Position numbers and translations under genes: made by a program. The notes under the pieces were generated by a model. The model did no database searches. It was not told the DNA's origin and saw only the letters and a program-made list of their open reading frames with translations. Source: Sphingobacterium paucimobilis HER1398 (GTDB lineage Bacteria; Bacteroidota; Bacteroidia; Sphingobacteriales; Sphingobacteriaceae). Taken from it: 64,000 nucleotides of DNA. Below, one piece after another: positions 54,687 through 63,210 of this stretch. The DNA is taken from the NCBI RefSeq assembly GCF_000416985.1, contig NZ_ATDL01000022.1, positions 62,001 to 126,000 of the forward strand, written 5' to 3'. Each line of letters opens with the position of its first letter. Position 1 is the stretch's first letter.

Positions 54687-55860
54687 CCGTATACTGGATA
54701 AAGAGGTACAAGCTTACATTAAAGTTAACCGGGAAAAATCTCCCAGTGAAATCGCTTTAAAGAAAAGTCCATTCAGCGATGTGAGTTCGTCCGAAATCGC
54801 AGCGCAGATCGATGGTTGGCAGCGTGCAGTAAAAAAACTGCCTACCTGGGCCTTCTCTGCCGGCATCTATTATCCCGACAAAATCAATCTCGAACAGTGC
54901 TCTTCGGAACATACCGCACTCATCAAGCAGACGCTGATAACCAAAGGCAGCAAGGTCGTCGATGTCACAGGGGGCTTTGGCGTAGACAGCTGTTACATGG
55001 CCCAAGAAGCGGAGATTGTCGTCCACTGTGAGCTTAATGAACGACTTTCAGCGATTGTCAAGCACAATGCTACAGTATTGGGAGTGAACAATGTGGTATG
55101 TATCGCTACCAATGGTGTCGATTTTGTCCAACAACAGGAAGATGGATCCCTGGACTATATTCTCATCGACCCCTCCAGACGAATCAACCATGCCAAGGTA
55201 TTCCTATTGGAAGATTGCGTACCGAATATCATCGCAGCACAAGATATGTTCTTTCGCAAATCCCGTTTTACGATATGCAAACTGTCCCCTCTCCTTGACA
55301 TCAGCACGGCACTGCAAAAGCTCAAGCATGTCAAGTTAATCTATATCATCAGCGTCGACAGCGACTGCAAGGAACTGCTTTTTATTCAGGATGCCAATTA
55401 CACGGAAGCTCCAAAACTCGTAGCTATACGTCTTTTTCTAGATCAGATACAAACGCTCGTATTAACACAAGAGGAAGAGAAACAAACCCTGATACGTACC
55501 TCACAGCCCCTGACTTACCTGTATGATCCCGATGTCAGTATCACCAAAGCAGGAGCTTTTAAAACTGTAGCCAAGCGATTCAATCTTTTCAAGCTCCATA
55601 CACACTCGCATCTGTACACCTCCAGCGACCTGGAGCCAGACTTCCCGGGAAGGGCATTCCTTATACAGGAGGTGTTCGAACTGTCTGCTTTCAAAAAGAG
55701 AACCTCTCTGGAGAAAGCAAATGTTTCGGCCAAAAACTTCCCAATGAAAGTCGAAGAAATCAAGAAAAAGTTCAAAATCAAAGATGGAGGAAACGAATAT
55801 TTATTTTTCACCACCGACTATCTGGGTAATCCTATTGTCATACATGGACACAAAGTCTAA
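54679..55860 (+). CDS. SAM-dependent methyltransferase with THUMP-like C-terminal domain
   Basis: 393 residues from the ATG at 54679, overlapping the aspartate kinase stop. SAM-binding motif I is KVVDVTGGFGVDSCYMAQEA; motif IV is YILIDPSRR, a form used by several RNA methyltransferases. C-terminal region (about 290-393) matches the THUMP-like domain (GAFKTVAKRFNLFKLHTHSH, FPMKVEEIKKKFKIKDGG and a YLFFTT segment). An RNA target is likely but unknown. Confidence 0.85.
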   Translation: MNNRILDKEVQAYIKVNREKSPSEIALKKSPFSDVSSSEIAAQIDGWQRAVKKLPTWAFSAGIYYPDKINLEQCSSEHTALIKQTLITKGSKVVDVTGGFGVDSCYMAQEAEIVVHCELNERLSAIVKHNATVLGVNNVVCIATNGVDFVQQQEDGSLDYILIDPSRRINHAKVFLLEDCVPNIIAAQDMFFRKSRFTICKLSPLLDISTALQKLKHVKLIYIISVDSDCKELLFIQDANYTEAPKLVAIRLFLDQIQTLVLTQEEEKQTLIRTSQPLTYLYDPDVSITKAGAFKTVAKRFNLFKLHTHSHLYTSSDLEPDFPGRAFLIQEVFELSAFKKRTSLEKANVSAKNFPMKVEEIKKKFKIKDGGNEYLFFTTDYLGNPIVIHGHKV

Positions 55861-55913
55861 GAAAAGACAAAGCCATTACAATTCCTGTTTTTCATTTCTT
55901 GTATCTTTATTCT

Positions 55914-56903
55914 ATGGAAAAAATAAAGATTTCAGCACTAGAATTGGCTACCATTTGCAAGAATAGTAATGCTTCAGAAGCGATACAACGCGCTGTAACT
56001 GGTGCTCAACATATAGAAAATTTAGGATTTCACCGTATCTGGCTTGCCGAACACCATAATATGCCGCATATCGCCAGCTCAGCTACTGCGGTGCTCATCG
56101 GACATATCGCGGGCAAAACGTCGACGATACGTGTAGGATCCGGAGGTATTATGCTGCCAAACCATACGCCACTGGTCGTGGCCGAACAATTCGGCACCCT
56201 GGAGAGTATCTATCCGGGTCGGATCGATATGGGGCTAGGTAGAGCCCCCGGCACTGATCAGCTTACTGCTATGGCCCTGCGCCGCAATAATCTGAATACA
56301 TCCTTCTACTTTAAGGATGATATACTCGAACTGCAACGCTATCTGGACGAAAACAATGTAGATGCCAAAGTCCGGGCGTTTCCAGGAGAAGGACTCGATG
56401 TGCCGATCTATATATTGGGTTCCAGTACGGACAGTGCCTATCTGGCAGCAGAGCTGGGACTACCCTATGCCTTTGCGGCACATTTTGCCCCTGCCATGCT
56501 GGAACAGGCGTCTGAAATATACTACAGTAATTTCAAGCCCTCCCCTGCATTGGCTGCACCTTATTTCATGATCTGTGTCAATATCGTGGCAGCGAAAAGT
56601 GTCGAAGAAGCACAATTCCTATCCACCAGTCTCTTTAACATGTTTGCCGGTATATTGACTAACCTTCGCAAGCCATTGTCTCCGCCTACGGAAAAACCCA
56701 TCTATCACGGTATTCCAGAAATAGAAGAAGCTGTCAATCGGATGGTGAGCTGTACATTTATAGGGACCGAATCATCGATTCAGGCTGAGGTGTTGGCTTT
56801 TGCTAAAAAACACAAAGCACATGAAATAATGACGACAAATTATATCTTTGATGACGCAAAGCGATTGGAATCTTTCGATATCATCGCGAGTGCCTTGTTA
56901 TAG
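55914..56903 (+). CDS. LLM class flavin-dependent oxidoreductase
   Basis: 329 residues from the ATG at 55914 (MEKIKISALELATICKNSNA). Luciferase-like monooxygenase barrel: GFHRIWLAEHHNMPHIASSA, RVGSGGIMLPNHTPLVVAEQ, RIDMGLGRAPGTD and VPIYILGSSTDSAYLAAELG, the order of the MsnO8-type group in this superfamily. FMN- or F420-dependent; FMN is likely here. Substrate unknown. Its stop is 11 bp upstream of the next lipoprotein gene. Confidence 0.88.
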   Translation: MEKIKISALELATICKNSNASEAIQRAVTGAQHIENLGFHRIWLAEHHNMPHIASSATAVLIGHIAGKTSTIRVGSGGIMLPNHTPLVVAEQFGTLESIYPGRIDMGLGRAPGTDQLTAMALRRNNLNTSFYFKDDILELQRYLDENNVDAKVRAFPGEGLDVPIYILGSSTDSAYLAAELGLPYAFAAHFAPAMLEQASEIYYSNFKPSPALAAPYFMICVNIVAAKSVEEAQFLSTSLFNMFAGILTNLRKPLSPPTEKPIYHGIPEIEEAVNRMVSCTFIGTESSIQAEVLAFAKKHKAHEIMTTNYIFDDAKRLESFDIIASALL

Positions 56904-56913
56904 ATATTTAGAC

Positions 56914-57708
56914 ATGAAAAAATACGGCTATCTCTTTTTACTGGCGGCTATGGTGATGGCCTGTCAGAATAAATCAAATAACAAACAGCAACAGACAGAG
57001 GACCTCCCGAAACAGGATACAGTCGCAGAGCAAGCTCCAACAGACTCGCTCGCTGCTCCTGACAAAGAGATCGTTTACAGTGCAGATGTCGATTCGATTA
57101 TAGATGGCCGTATTTTATTGCCCTCGACCTATAGGGTATGGGAGAATAACGATGTCTCCAAAATCATCAATGGAAATTGGTTAGAGCTTCATCACAAAAA
57201 CGGCTCATACTATGTCCAATCTGCTTCCTACCATATCGAAAATGAAGATGAAGAACCTTGCTCCGGCCTCCCCACAGAGACCATTGTCCCCAAAGAAGAC
57301 GTACTTGTTTTCTTCAATATCCCTACTGTACAGAAAGGTGCGGTCGATAGCGTAGCTTTCAAAAATCCGATCATAGAACCGGGCAAACCTTTCGAATTCA
57401 CCTTCCAGCACGACAACTATAAACTGCAGGCCACGGGTATCCAATTCCATAAAGATCAGGAGCGCGGCAATCCCCATGCAAGATATACGCTTAAACTCTA
57501 TAAAAACGGTCAATATATACGCACGATCATAGACCAAACGCAATACAACGATACCGCTAGCGAGCTCGCCTTTATCGGTGACCTGGATAAAGATGGACTT
57601 CCTGACTTCATTTTCTCCAGCCCACGGGACTACGAGGAGCAACGCATGATCATCATATTATCCGGCAGTGCATACGCCTATGATGGCAATGTACAGTTCG
57701 ACTGTTAG
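56914..57708 (+). CDS. Lipoprotein of unknown function
   Basis: 264 residues from the ATG at 56914 (MKKYGYLFLLAAMVMAC), lipoprotein Cys17; the frame open from 56848 overlaps the upstream gene and is not used. A Gln/Asp-rich linker (residues 20-50) precedes a beta-rich domain. Near the C terminus LAFIGDLDKDGLPDFIFS resembles an FG-GAP/dockerin-like calcium loop (D-x-D-x-D-G). No enzyme motif. Envelope location. Confidence 0.75.
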   Translation: MKKYGYLFLLAAMVMACQNKSNNKQQQTEDLPKQDTVAEQAPTDSLAAPDKEIVYSADVDSIIDGRILLPSTYRVWENNDVSKIINGNWLELHHKNGSYYVQSASYHIENEDEEPCSGLPTETIVPKEDVLVFFNIPTVQKGAVDSVAFKNPIIEPGKPFEFTFQHDNYKLQATGIQFHKDQERGNPHARYTLKLYKNGQYIRTIIDQTQYNDTASELAFIGDLDKDGLPDFIFSSPRDYEEQRMIIILSGSAYAYDGNVQFDC

Positions 57709-57710
57709 CC

Positions 57711-58793
57711 TTATATATTCAGCAAGCTGTGCTGACTTGCGGTAAATATATTGCGAAACACGGTATTGATCTCTTGACCATTCTGTGCGGCATTGATCCC
57801 CAGTAGAGGAAACAGCGTCACGACATCGGCAAGGATATGTTTTACGATTCCACGGGCAGTAGATGTAATCTCGGATGCCAGTGCCGCATCCAATGGAGAA
57901 TCCTGAAGCGCCAGTGCCCACAGCTGCTCTGTAAGCGCTGCGACTTTGGTTCTATCGGATTCCAACTGCTGCTGCAATCCATCTAAGCGCTTAAAATAGT
58001 CCCTACCGTATTTTGTATGCCAGTTTTCATCTGCAGATTTCTCAAAGAAAAACTTTTCCACCAGATCCAGGTAACGCCTGTACATGCCCATATAATTGAC
58101 CAATAATGTCAATTCTGCGAAAGGAACAAAAGGGATTCGATAGAGCACGTGATCGTCAATGCGATGCTGGGGATCGATTTGAAAAGCATGATGCGCTTCT
58201 ACAGTTGCATTTTCTAACGAGAAACTATGACTGGCTGTACAAGCCAATCCGAAAGAATCCCAATCGTAGTGAATCAACACTTTGTCTCGAGGGACGAAGA
58301 AAGAGTAGAACACCGGATTACCGTCCTTATCCACACGAGCTTTATCCCCATCATAGACAAAGCTGTTCAAGGTAAAATGGGATAAGTGTGGTGCACCAGT
58401 AGCAAATCTCCAAAAGCCTGTTATGCTATATTGTGTTCCATCCCATACTGCTTTTCCGGTAGCACGTCCAGATCCTCCAAAACAAACTTTACGATCTGCG
58501 AAAACCTTTCTCGCCAGATCTTTGTCCAGATACCCGGCAAACATATTCGCCCCAGCACATAAAGTCACGGTCCAGCCCAATCCCCCATCCCAATAAGCCA
58601 ATTCTTCGAGCAATGCTAAACCATCTTGCAGGCTCAGTTCTTTTCCTCCCAATATCTGCGGAACCCATATATTGAACCAGTTGTTATCATATATCAGAGA
58701 CAACTGCTCGTCGACCAATGTCTTGCTGTCGATAGACAGGGCTTGCTTATCTTTTATAAGCTGTATAGCTTCTTCACTTATCATCATACTCAT
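57711..58793 (-). CDS. Acyl-CoA dehydrogenase-like flavoprotein
   Basis: 360 residues. The order of an acyl-CoA dehydrogenase-type fold is visible: N-terminal helical part with WVPQILGGKELSLQDGLALL, EELAYWDGGLGWTV, then the beta domain with SITGFWRFATGAPHLSHFTL and FFVPRDKVLIHYDWDSFGLA (FAD-binding), and a helical C-terminal half (RRYLDLVEKFFFEK, LAALTEQ-type helices). The WRFATG segment is as in HpaB/DszC-like flavin monooxygenases of the same superfamily. It overlaps the transporter gene stop by ATGA, so it is expressed from the TPP-riboswitch transcript. It could act on thiamine-related compounds (inference), but the substrate is open. Confidence 0.82.
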   Translation of the reverse strand: MSMMISEEAIQLIKDKQALSIDSKTLVDEQLSLIYDNNWFNIWVPQILGGKELSLQDGLALLEELAYWDGGLGWTVTLCAGANMFAGYLDKDLARKVFADRKVCFGGSGRATGKAVWDGTQYSITGFWRFATGAPHLSHFTLNSFVYDGDKARVDKDGNPVFYSFFVPRDKVLIHYDWDSFGLACTASHSFSLENATVEAHHAFQIDPQHRIDDHVLYRIPFVPFAELTLLVNYMGMYRRYLDLVEKFFFEKSADENWHTKYGRDYFKRLDGLQQQLESDRTKVAALTEQLWALALQDSPLDAALASEITSTARGIVKHILADVVTLFPLLGINAAQNGQEINTVFRNIFTASQHSLLNI

Positions 58794-59398
58794 TTTGGGG
58801 TATTCATCAGCTTACGCCAGTTAAAATAGCCGAATATCGCGACTGTAAATAAAAAGGTCGTGAGTCCAGCAAACAAATAAAGATCCTTATGAATCAACAG
58901 AGGGACAGCAAATAGATTACTGATATTGAGCAATATCCAATTCTCCAGCTTCCGCTTGGCCAATAACCACATACCGGCCCAAGCTGTAGCGGCCACCCAA
59001 GCATCCCATGCTGGTACATCCGAATCTGTCACATGTTCCAATATCAGATACAACACCCCGAAACCGACTAGGCTGATCAAAGCTACCACGCGCCAATCTT
59101 TGGCACTACAGCTCGTAATGGGCTGTTGTCGCGCTTGGATATTGTGGGTCCAATACCACCATCCATAAATACTCATAATCAGGTAATACATATTCAATGC
59201 GATCTCCGCATAGAGTTTGGCGCCAAACAGCACATACATCCCCGACACTATTCCCATAATGCCAAAGAAGTAATTAGAAACCTTATTATTTTTGGAAAGC
59301 AGTACCTGTATAATACCACAAAGTACAGAAAAACGCTCCAACCAGGAAGTCTGTAGAAATGCGTTACTTATATTTTCAAAAATAGTCTCCATAAACAA
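58790..59398 (-). CDS. pnuC: PnuC-family vitamin transporter, probably for thiamine (PnuT)
   Basis: 202 residues with about six to seven transmembrane helices (FSVLCGIIQVLLSK, YFFGIMGIVSGMYVLFG, EIALNMYYLIMSIYGWWYW with the PnuC signature YGWWYWT, VVALISLVGFGVLYLILEHV, WDAWVAATAWAGMWLLAKRK, and WILLNISNLFAVPLLIHKDL). PnuC proteins take up nicotinamide riboside; members under a TPP riboswitch are the thiamine-specific PnuT type. A TPP riboswitch lies directly upstream at 59444-59548, which supports thiamine. Start at 59398 or the Met at 59392. Confidence 0.93.
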   Translation of the reverse strand: MFMETIFENISNAFLQTSWLERFSVLCGIIQVLLSKNNKVSNYFFGIMGIVSGMYVLFGAKLYAEIALNMYYLIMSIYGWWYWTHNIQARQQPITSCSAKDWRVVALISLVGFGVLYLILEHVTDSDVPAWDAWVAATAWAGMWLLAKRKLENWILLNISNLFAVPLLIHKDLYLFAGLTTFLFTVAIFGYFNWRKLMNTPK

Positions 59399-59443
59399 TG
59401 TATCGAAGACATAATGTACAGGAATGCTATTTTGAAAAAATTA

Positions 59444-59548
59444 CTCCCTACGCCAGCATTACCTGGATCAGGTTCCTCCTACCAAGGTAGGATTGGGTAT
59501 AATCTCAGCTTTTGTTCCGTACCATCAAATGATACGGAACCGCACCCC
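59444..59548 (-). promoter_or_regulatory. TPP riboswitch (THI box)
   Basis: Read on the minus strand, the RNA begins GGGGTGCGGTTCCGTATC, has the conserved CTGAGATTATACCC, then GAACCTGATCCAGGTAATGC and ends GGCGTAGGGAG, the standard THI-box order with P1 closing near GGGG/CCCU. The variable P3 arm is a hairpin between them (GGTTCCGTATCA...TGGTACGGAAC). It controls the PnuC-type transporter and the coupled flavoprotein gene, repressing them when thiamine diphosphate is plentiful. Confidence 0.95.
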
Positions 59549-59571
59549 ATTAAAAATGTCTATTTTTAATA

Positions 59572-61065
59572 TTAATCTAATTGCAATACGTGGTGTGTAT
59601 GCGAACGTATCTCTGCACACAGCTCCGGATTATCGTTCAATGACTGTCCCCAAGAAGGGATCATCTCCCGCAGTTTTTTTCGATATTCATCTGATTTTGC
59701 ACGTTCCGGAAAGCACCGCTTTAACAGCTGTATCATAATCGCTACGGAGGTAGATGCCCCAGGAGAAGCTCCTAACAATGCGGCAATCGAACCATCTGCA
59801 CTTGATACGACTTCAGTACCGAATTCTAAAACACCACCGTGTTTCGGATCTTTCTTAATAACCTGTACCCGTTGGCCTGCTTTTTCTATCGCCCAGTCTT
59901 CCAAACGCGCGGTAGGCATAAATTGCTTCAAAGCGTCCAATTTGTCCTTCGGTTTTTTCATAACCTCTGTAATCAGATATTTGGTCAGCGGAAGATTGTC
60001 CAGACCAGCAGACAACATCGGTTTTATATTCGATAGCTTTATAGAAGCCGGAAGGTCAAAATAAGAGCCTTGCTTTAAGAACTTGGTTGAAAAACCAGCG
60101 TAAGGACCAAACAATAATGCTTGCTTGCCATCAATGTAACGGGTATCCAAATGTGGAACTGACATCGGTGGTGCACCTACGGATGCTTTGCCATATACTT
60201 TGGCGCGATGCTGAGCGATGATTTCTGGGTTTGTACAACGCAACCATTGCCCGCCCACAGGGAATCCACCGTAGCCCTTAGCCTCAGGGATACCTGATTT
60301 TTCTAATAACAACAACGAGTGCCCACCTGCTCCAATAAACACGAACTGTGCTTTGATATCCCGCTTCTCTCCGGTCTTGAGGTCTTTTACCTCTACTTCC
60401 CAACGGCCATCATCCTCTCGTTCGATATCTTTGACTTCTTGGTGCAGGGATAACTTAATATTATCTTTAGTGCGCAGGTAGTTGATCAAATCCTTGGTCA
60501 GTGCCCCGAAATTCACATCCGTACCAATATCCATTCTTGTAGCAGCCATTGGTTCGTTAGCAGCTCTGTCTTTCATCATCAATGGAATCCATTGCTCCAA
60601 TAGGGATTTGTCTTCTGTATATTTCATCCCCTTGAACAAAGTCTCTTTTTCCATCGTTTCGAAACGTGTCTTCAAGAAACGCACATCTTTCTCGCCAAAC
60701 ACAGCACTCATGTGGGGTACCTGACGGATAAAATGAGAAGGATCTTGGATAACTCCCTTTTCTACAAGGTAAGCCCAAAATTGTTTCGAAACCTCAAATT
60801 GCTCTGCTATTTTGATGGCTTTTTCAACTTTGACTGAACCATCAGCCTGCTCTGGGGTATAATTTAATTCACATAAGGCCGAGTGACCTGTCCCTGCATT
60901 ATTCCATGCATCCGAACTCTCTGCTGCAACAACATCCAAACGCTCGACAATCTCGATATTGATATCTGGATTTAACTCATTGATCAATGCTCCTAGTGTT
61001 GCACTCATGATGCCCCCACCTATCAGAACGACGTCAACTTCGGTATTTTGTTTTTTCTTGCCCAT
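59572..61065 (-). CDS. mqo: Malate:quinone oxidoreductase
   Basis: 497 residues from the ATG at 61065 (MGKKKQNTEVDVVLIGGGIM); an open frame to 61119 is probably not used. FAD-binding Rossmann motif VVLIGGGIMSATLG, then DAWNNAGTGHSALCELNYTP, FWAYLVEKGVI, FVFIGAGGHSLLLLEKSGI, GGQWLRCTNPEII, LLFGPYAGFSTKFLK and GASPGASTSVAIM. A membrane-associated TCA-cycle enzyme oxidising malate to oxaloacetate with quinone. Its 3' end is next to the riboswitch of the following operon. Minus-strand TAATTTTG (61091-61084) lies 19 bp upstream of the start. Confidence 0.95.
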   Translation of the reverse strand: MGKKKQNTEVDVVLIGGGIMSATLGALINELNPDINIEIVERLDVVAAESSDAWNNAGTGHSALCELNYTPEQADGSVKVEKAIKIAEQFEVSKQFWAYLVEKGVIQDPSHFIRQVPHMSAVFGEKDVRFLKTRFETMEKETLFKGMKYTEDKSLLEQWIPLMMKDRAANEPMAATRMDIGTDVNFGALTKDLINYLRTKDNIKLSLHQEVKDIEREDDGRWEVEVKDLKTGEKRDIKAQFVFIGAGGHSLLLLEKSGIPEAKGYGGFPVGGQWLRCTNPEIIAQHRAKVYGKASVGAPPMSVPHLDTRYIDGKQALLFGPYAGFSTKFLKQGSYFDLPASIKLSNIKPMLSAGLDNLPLTKYLITEVMKKPKDKLDALKQFMPTARLEDWAIEKAGQRVQVIKKDPKHGGVLEFGTEVVSSADGSIAALLGASPGASTSVAIMIQLLKRCFPERAKSDEYRKKLREMIPSWGQSLNDNPELCAEIRSHTHHVLQLD

Positions 61066-61083
61066 GACTTCTTTAAATTGTTG

Positions 61084-61091
61084 CAAAATTA
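61084..61091 (-). promoter_or_regulatory. Candidate -7 element for mqo
   Basis: Minus-strand TAATTTTG fits TAnnTTTG and is 19 bp before the mqo ATG. No TTTG at standard -33 spacing. Confidence 0.3.
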
Positions 61092-61468
61092 ACATTCGTT
61101 TTTCGTTATTACGAATCATTTTGTCAAAATTCTCTCATTTCCACCACATTTTATTCGGAGAAACCAACTTCATTTTGAATTAAAAAAACAGAATAACTGT
61201 TCAAACAAGTTTTATATAGCACAAATGTTCAACATTGATCGTTGAATGGAATCGAAACATTGAAAATTACACATAAGATATATTCACGGACTGCCAATTA
61301 GGTATTTATACGGCTTATTGAGACGAAGAAATCGGAAACTGTGTAAAATGAGAAGGTATGTACAGGGAATACATCTTCTCATTTTCTCTACCGATTTAAA
61401 ATCCATGGGATGACCACATTCTTTCCTATGCCGAGACGAATAAGATCATTAAAACATAGGACAGACGG
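61092..61468. other. Intergenic region between mqo and the CBS gene
   Basis: About 380 bp, AT-rich, no gene seen. It includes the hairpin at 61345-61385 (listed separately), which ends the minus-strand CBS transcript, and the presumed mqo promoter region. Confidence 0.4.
61345..61385 (-). terminator. Terminator after the CBS protein gene
   Basis: Arms AAAATGAGAAGGTATGT (61345-61361) and ACATCTTCTCATTTT (61371-61385) with one bulge. With T runs on both strands it can work in either direction; the CBS gene on the minus strand is its natural user. Confidence 0.75.
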
Positions 61469-61882
61469 CTAGTATTGATCAATAAAGTATTTCAATAAAT
61501 CTGTTGTGGTAACGATTCCTACCAATTCTTCATCTTTCACCACTGGTATCGAATGGAAAGTAACCTTGGATAGCGTTTCTGTTACTTCTTTAATTGTTGC
61601 ATCAGGACCTACTATAACCGGTGATTTGGCCATTAACTGAGGAATAGTGTACATATCATACACCACAGCTTCAATATCATTTTCTTCTGTTACATCGGCG
61701 TAGCTGATTTTCAGCAGATCAGAGTAACTTACAACGCCGACCAATTTCTTATCTTCAACAATAGGAAGATGACGGATATGGTGTTTCTTAAATAGTTTTT
61801 CCGCCTCATACAAACTGTCTTTCGGAGTTAGGGCAACCAACTCTCTTGTCATAATCTCGGATACGGGGACTCGCTGTTTCAT
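61469..61882 (-). CDS. CBS domain pair protein
   Basis: 137 residues made only of two CBS domains: VSEIMTRELVALTPKDSLYE through RHLPIVEDKKLVGVVSYSDL, and LMAKSPVIVGPDATIKEVTE through FHSIPVVKDEELVGIVTTTD. Stand-alone CBS pairs bind adenine nucleotides and modulate partner enzymes. The partner is unknown. Preceded by an AT-rich leader and followed by a terminator. Confidence 0.9.
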   Translation of the reverse strand: MKQRVPVSEIMTRELVALTPKDSLYEAEKLFKKHHIRHLPIVEDKKLVGVVSYSDLLKISYADVTEENDIEAVVYDMYTIPQLMAKSPVIVGPDATIKEVTETLSKVTFHSIPVVKDEELVGIVTTTDLLKYFIDQY

Positions 61883-62354
61883 ACTATTTTATTTTAGTGA
61901 TTTCCTTTATTTCTATACTCAAATATCGGCATCTTTACACACTAAAAACAGGATATAAATCACTTAAAAAAATGATTTATAAACAGATATATGTTGATTA
62001 TTAGTTGTAAGCTTGAATGCTTGTCTTATTTTCTTTCTGATTTTACAGTTTTGCGCCAAATTTTAGGATTGATGGAAGTCTGGGCCCATTACACTGATTC
62101 GCATTTTAAAATATGAAATTCCTTTTTCAATAAACTTAATGTTCTGTCAAAATTTACCTATTTTTGCGAATTACAGAATACATATGAACTATCTACGCAA
62201 CTCAGCATGCACAAGTATAGACAGCTAACGTGTAGATATTCCATTCCGATAAACCGACGCAAGGAGCTCGTCGGAGACAATCGGAACAAGTTAATGACAG
62301 ATAAAAAATAAACCGATCCGACAGTTGGCGGATCATGAAATAATTAATTTACAT
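61883..62354 (+). promoter_or_regulatory. Long leader and promoter region of fabG
   Basis: 472 bp between divergent CBS and fabG genes, with no gene seen. TATTTTTG at 62159-62166 fits the Bacteroidota -7 consensus on the plus strand, which would give a leader of about 180 bases. The leader carries the palindrome at 62316-62333 and the ATCATGAAA segment just before the start. Confidence 0.4.
62316..62333. repeat. Palindromic leader element, copy 2
   Basis: ATCCG-ACAGTTGG-CGGAT upstream of fabG, followed by ATCATGAAA and then CATATGAAA at the start codon. It matches the element at 26331-26346 in centre (C-x-AG-YY-GG) and in both flanking features. Confidence 0.55.
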
Positions 62355-63098
62355 ATGAAATTACTCGAAGGAAAAACGGCATTAATTACTGGTGCTTCCA
62401 AAGGAATTGGCCGCAAGATAGCCGAAGTGTTCGCACAACATGGTGCTAATGTGGCATTCACCTACCTATCGTCTGTAGAAAAAGGGCAAGCTTTAGAAAG
62501 TGAGTTACAAGCTTTTGGTACAAAAGTAAAAGGCTACCGTTCGGATGCTTCTAAATTTGATGAAGCAGAACAACTCATCAATGATATCGTCACCGAATTT
62601 GGTACGCTGGATATTGTAGTCAACAATGCCGGAATTACAAAGGATGGTCTTTTGATGCGTATGACAGAAGAAAACTGGGACGATGTCATCAACATCAACC
62701 TCAAATCTATTTTCAACGTTACGAAAGCAGCTTCCAAAGTGATGATGAAAAACAGAAAAGGTTCCTTCATCAATATGTCTTCCGTAGTCGGTGTACAAGG
62801 CAACGCAGGACAAGCGAACTATGCTGCTTCTAAAGCTGGTATCATTGGTTTCACCAAGTCTGTAGCAAAGGAACTGGGTTCTAGAAATATCAGAGCAAAC
62901 GTCATCGCTCCAGGATTTATCCGTACAGAGATGACCGAAGTATTAGACCCTAAGGTTGTAGCAGGATGGGAAGCCGGCATTCCACTAAAACGTGGCGGTG
63001 AGCCAGAAGATGTCGCAAATGCTTGTCTTTTCTTAGCGTCGGATCTATCTGCCTATGTTACGGGACAGGTACTTCCCGTAGATGGCGGTATGTTATAA
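62355..63098 (+). CDS. fabG: 3-oxoacyl-[acyl-carrier-protein] reductase
   Basis: 247 residues from the ATG at 62355 (MKLLEGKTALITGASKGIGR); a frame open back to 62325 starts inside the palindrome and is not used. Short-chain dehydrogenase features: TGASKGIG (NADP loop), NNAGITKDG, catalytic Ser in FINMSSVVGVQG, YAASKAGIIGFTKSVAKELG (Tyr and Lys), and APGFIRTEMTEVL with LPVDGGML at the end. The EMTE/RGGEPEDVA pattern is FabG-like. Fatty acid synthesis, NADPH-dependent reduction of 3-oxoacyl-ACP. Confidence 0.93.
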   Translation: MKLLEGKTALITGASKGIGRKIAEVFAQHGANVAFTYLSSVEKGQALESELQAFGTKVKGYRSDASKFDEAEQLINDIVTEFGTLDIVVNNAGITKDGLLMRMTEENWDDVININLKSIFNVTKAASKVMMKNRKGSFINMSSVVGVQGNAGQANYAASKAGIIGFTKSVAKELGSRNIRANVIAPGFIRTEMTEVLDPKVVAGWEAGIPLKRGGEPEDVANACLFLASDLSAYVTGQVLPVDGGML

Positions 63099-63102
63099 AA
63101 CA

Positions 63103-63140
63103 TATAAGTTCTTTTGACCTAAAGGTCAAAAGAACTTATA
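63103..63140 (+). terminator. Rho-independent terminator after fabG
   Basis: Perfect 17-bp stem, TATAAGTTCTTTTGACC (63103-63119) and GGTCAAAAGAACTTATA (63124-63140), with a 4-base loop. The stem itself is T/A rich, so it may work in both directions. Confidence 0.85.
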
Positions 63141-63210
63141 CTTTAACACTGCTTTTACCCCAAAAAAGTGATTACTTCGAGCAAATCGGTAACCACTTTC
63201 TGCCAAACAG

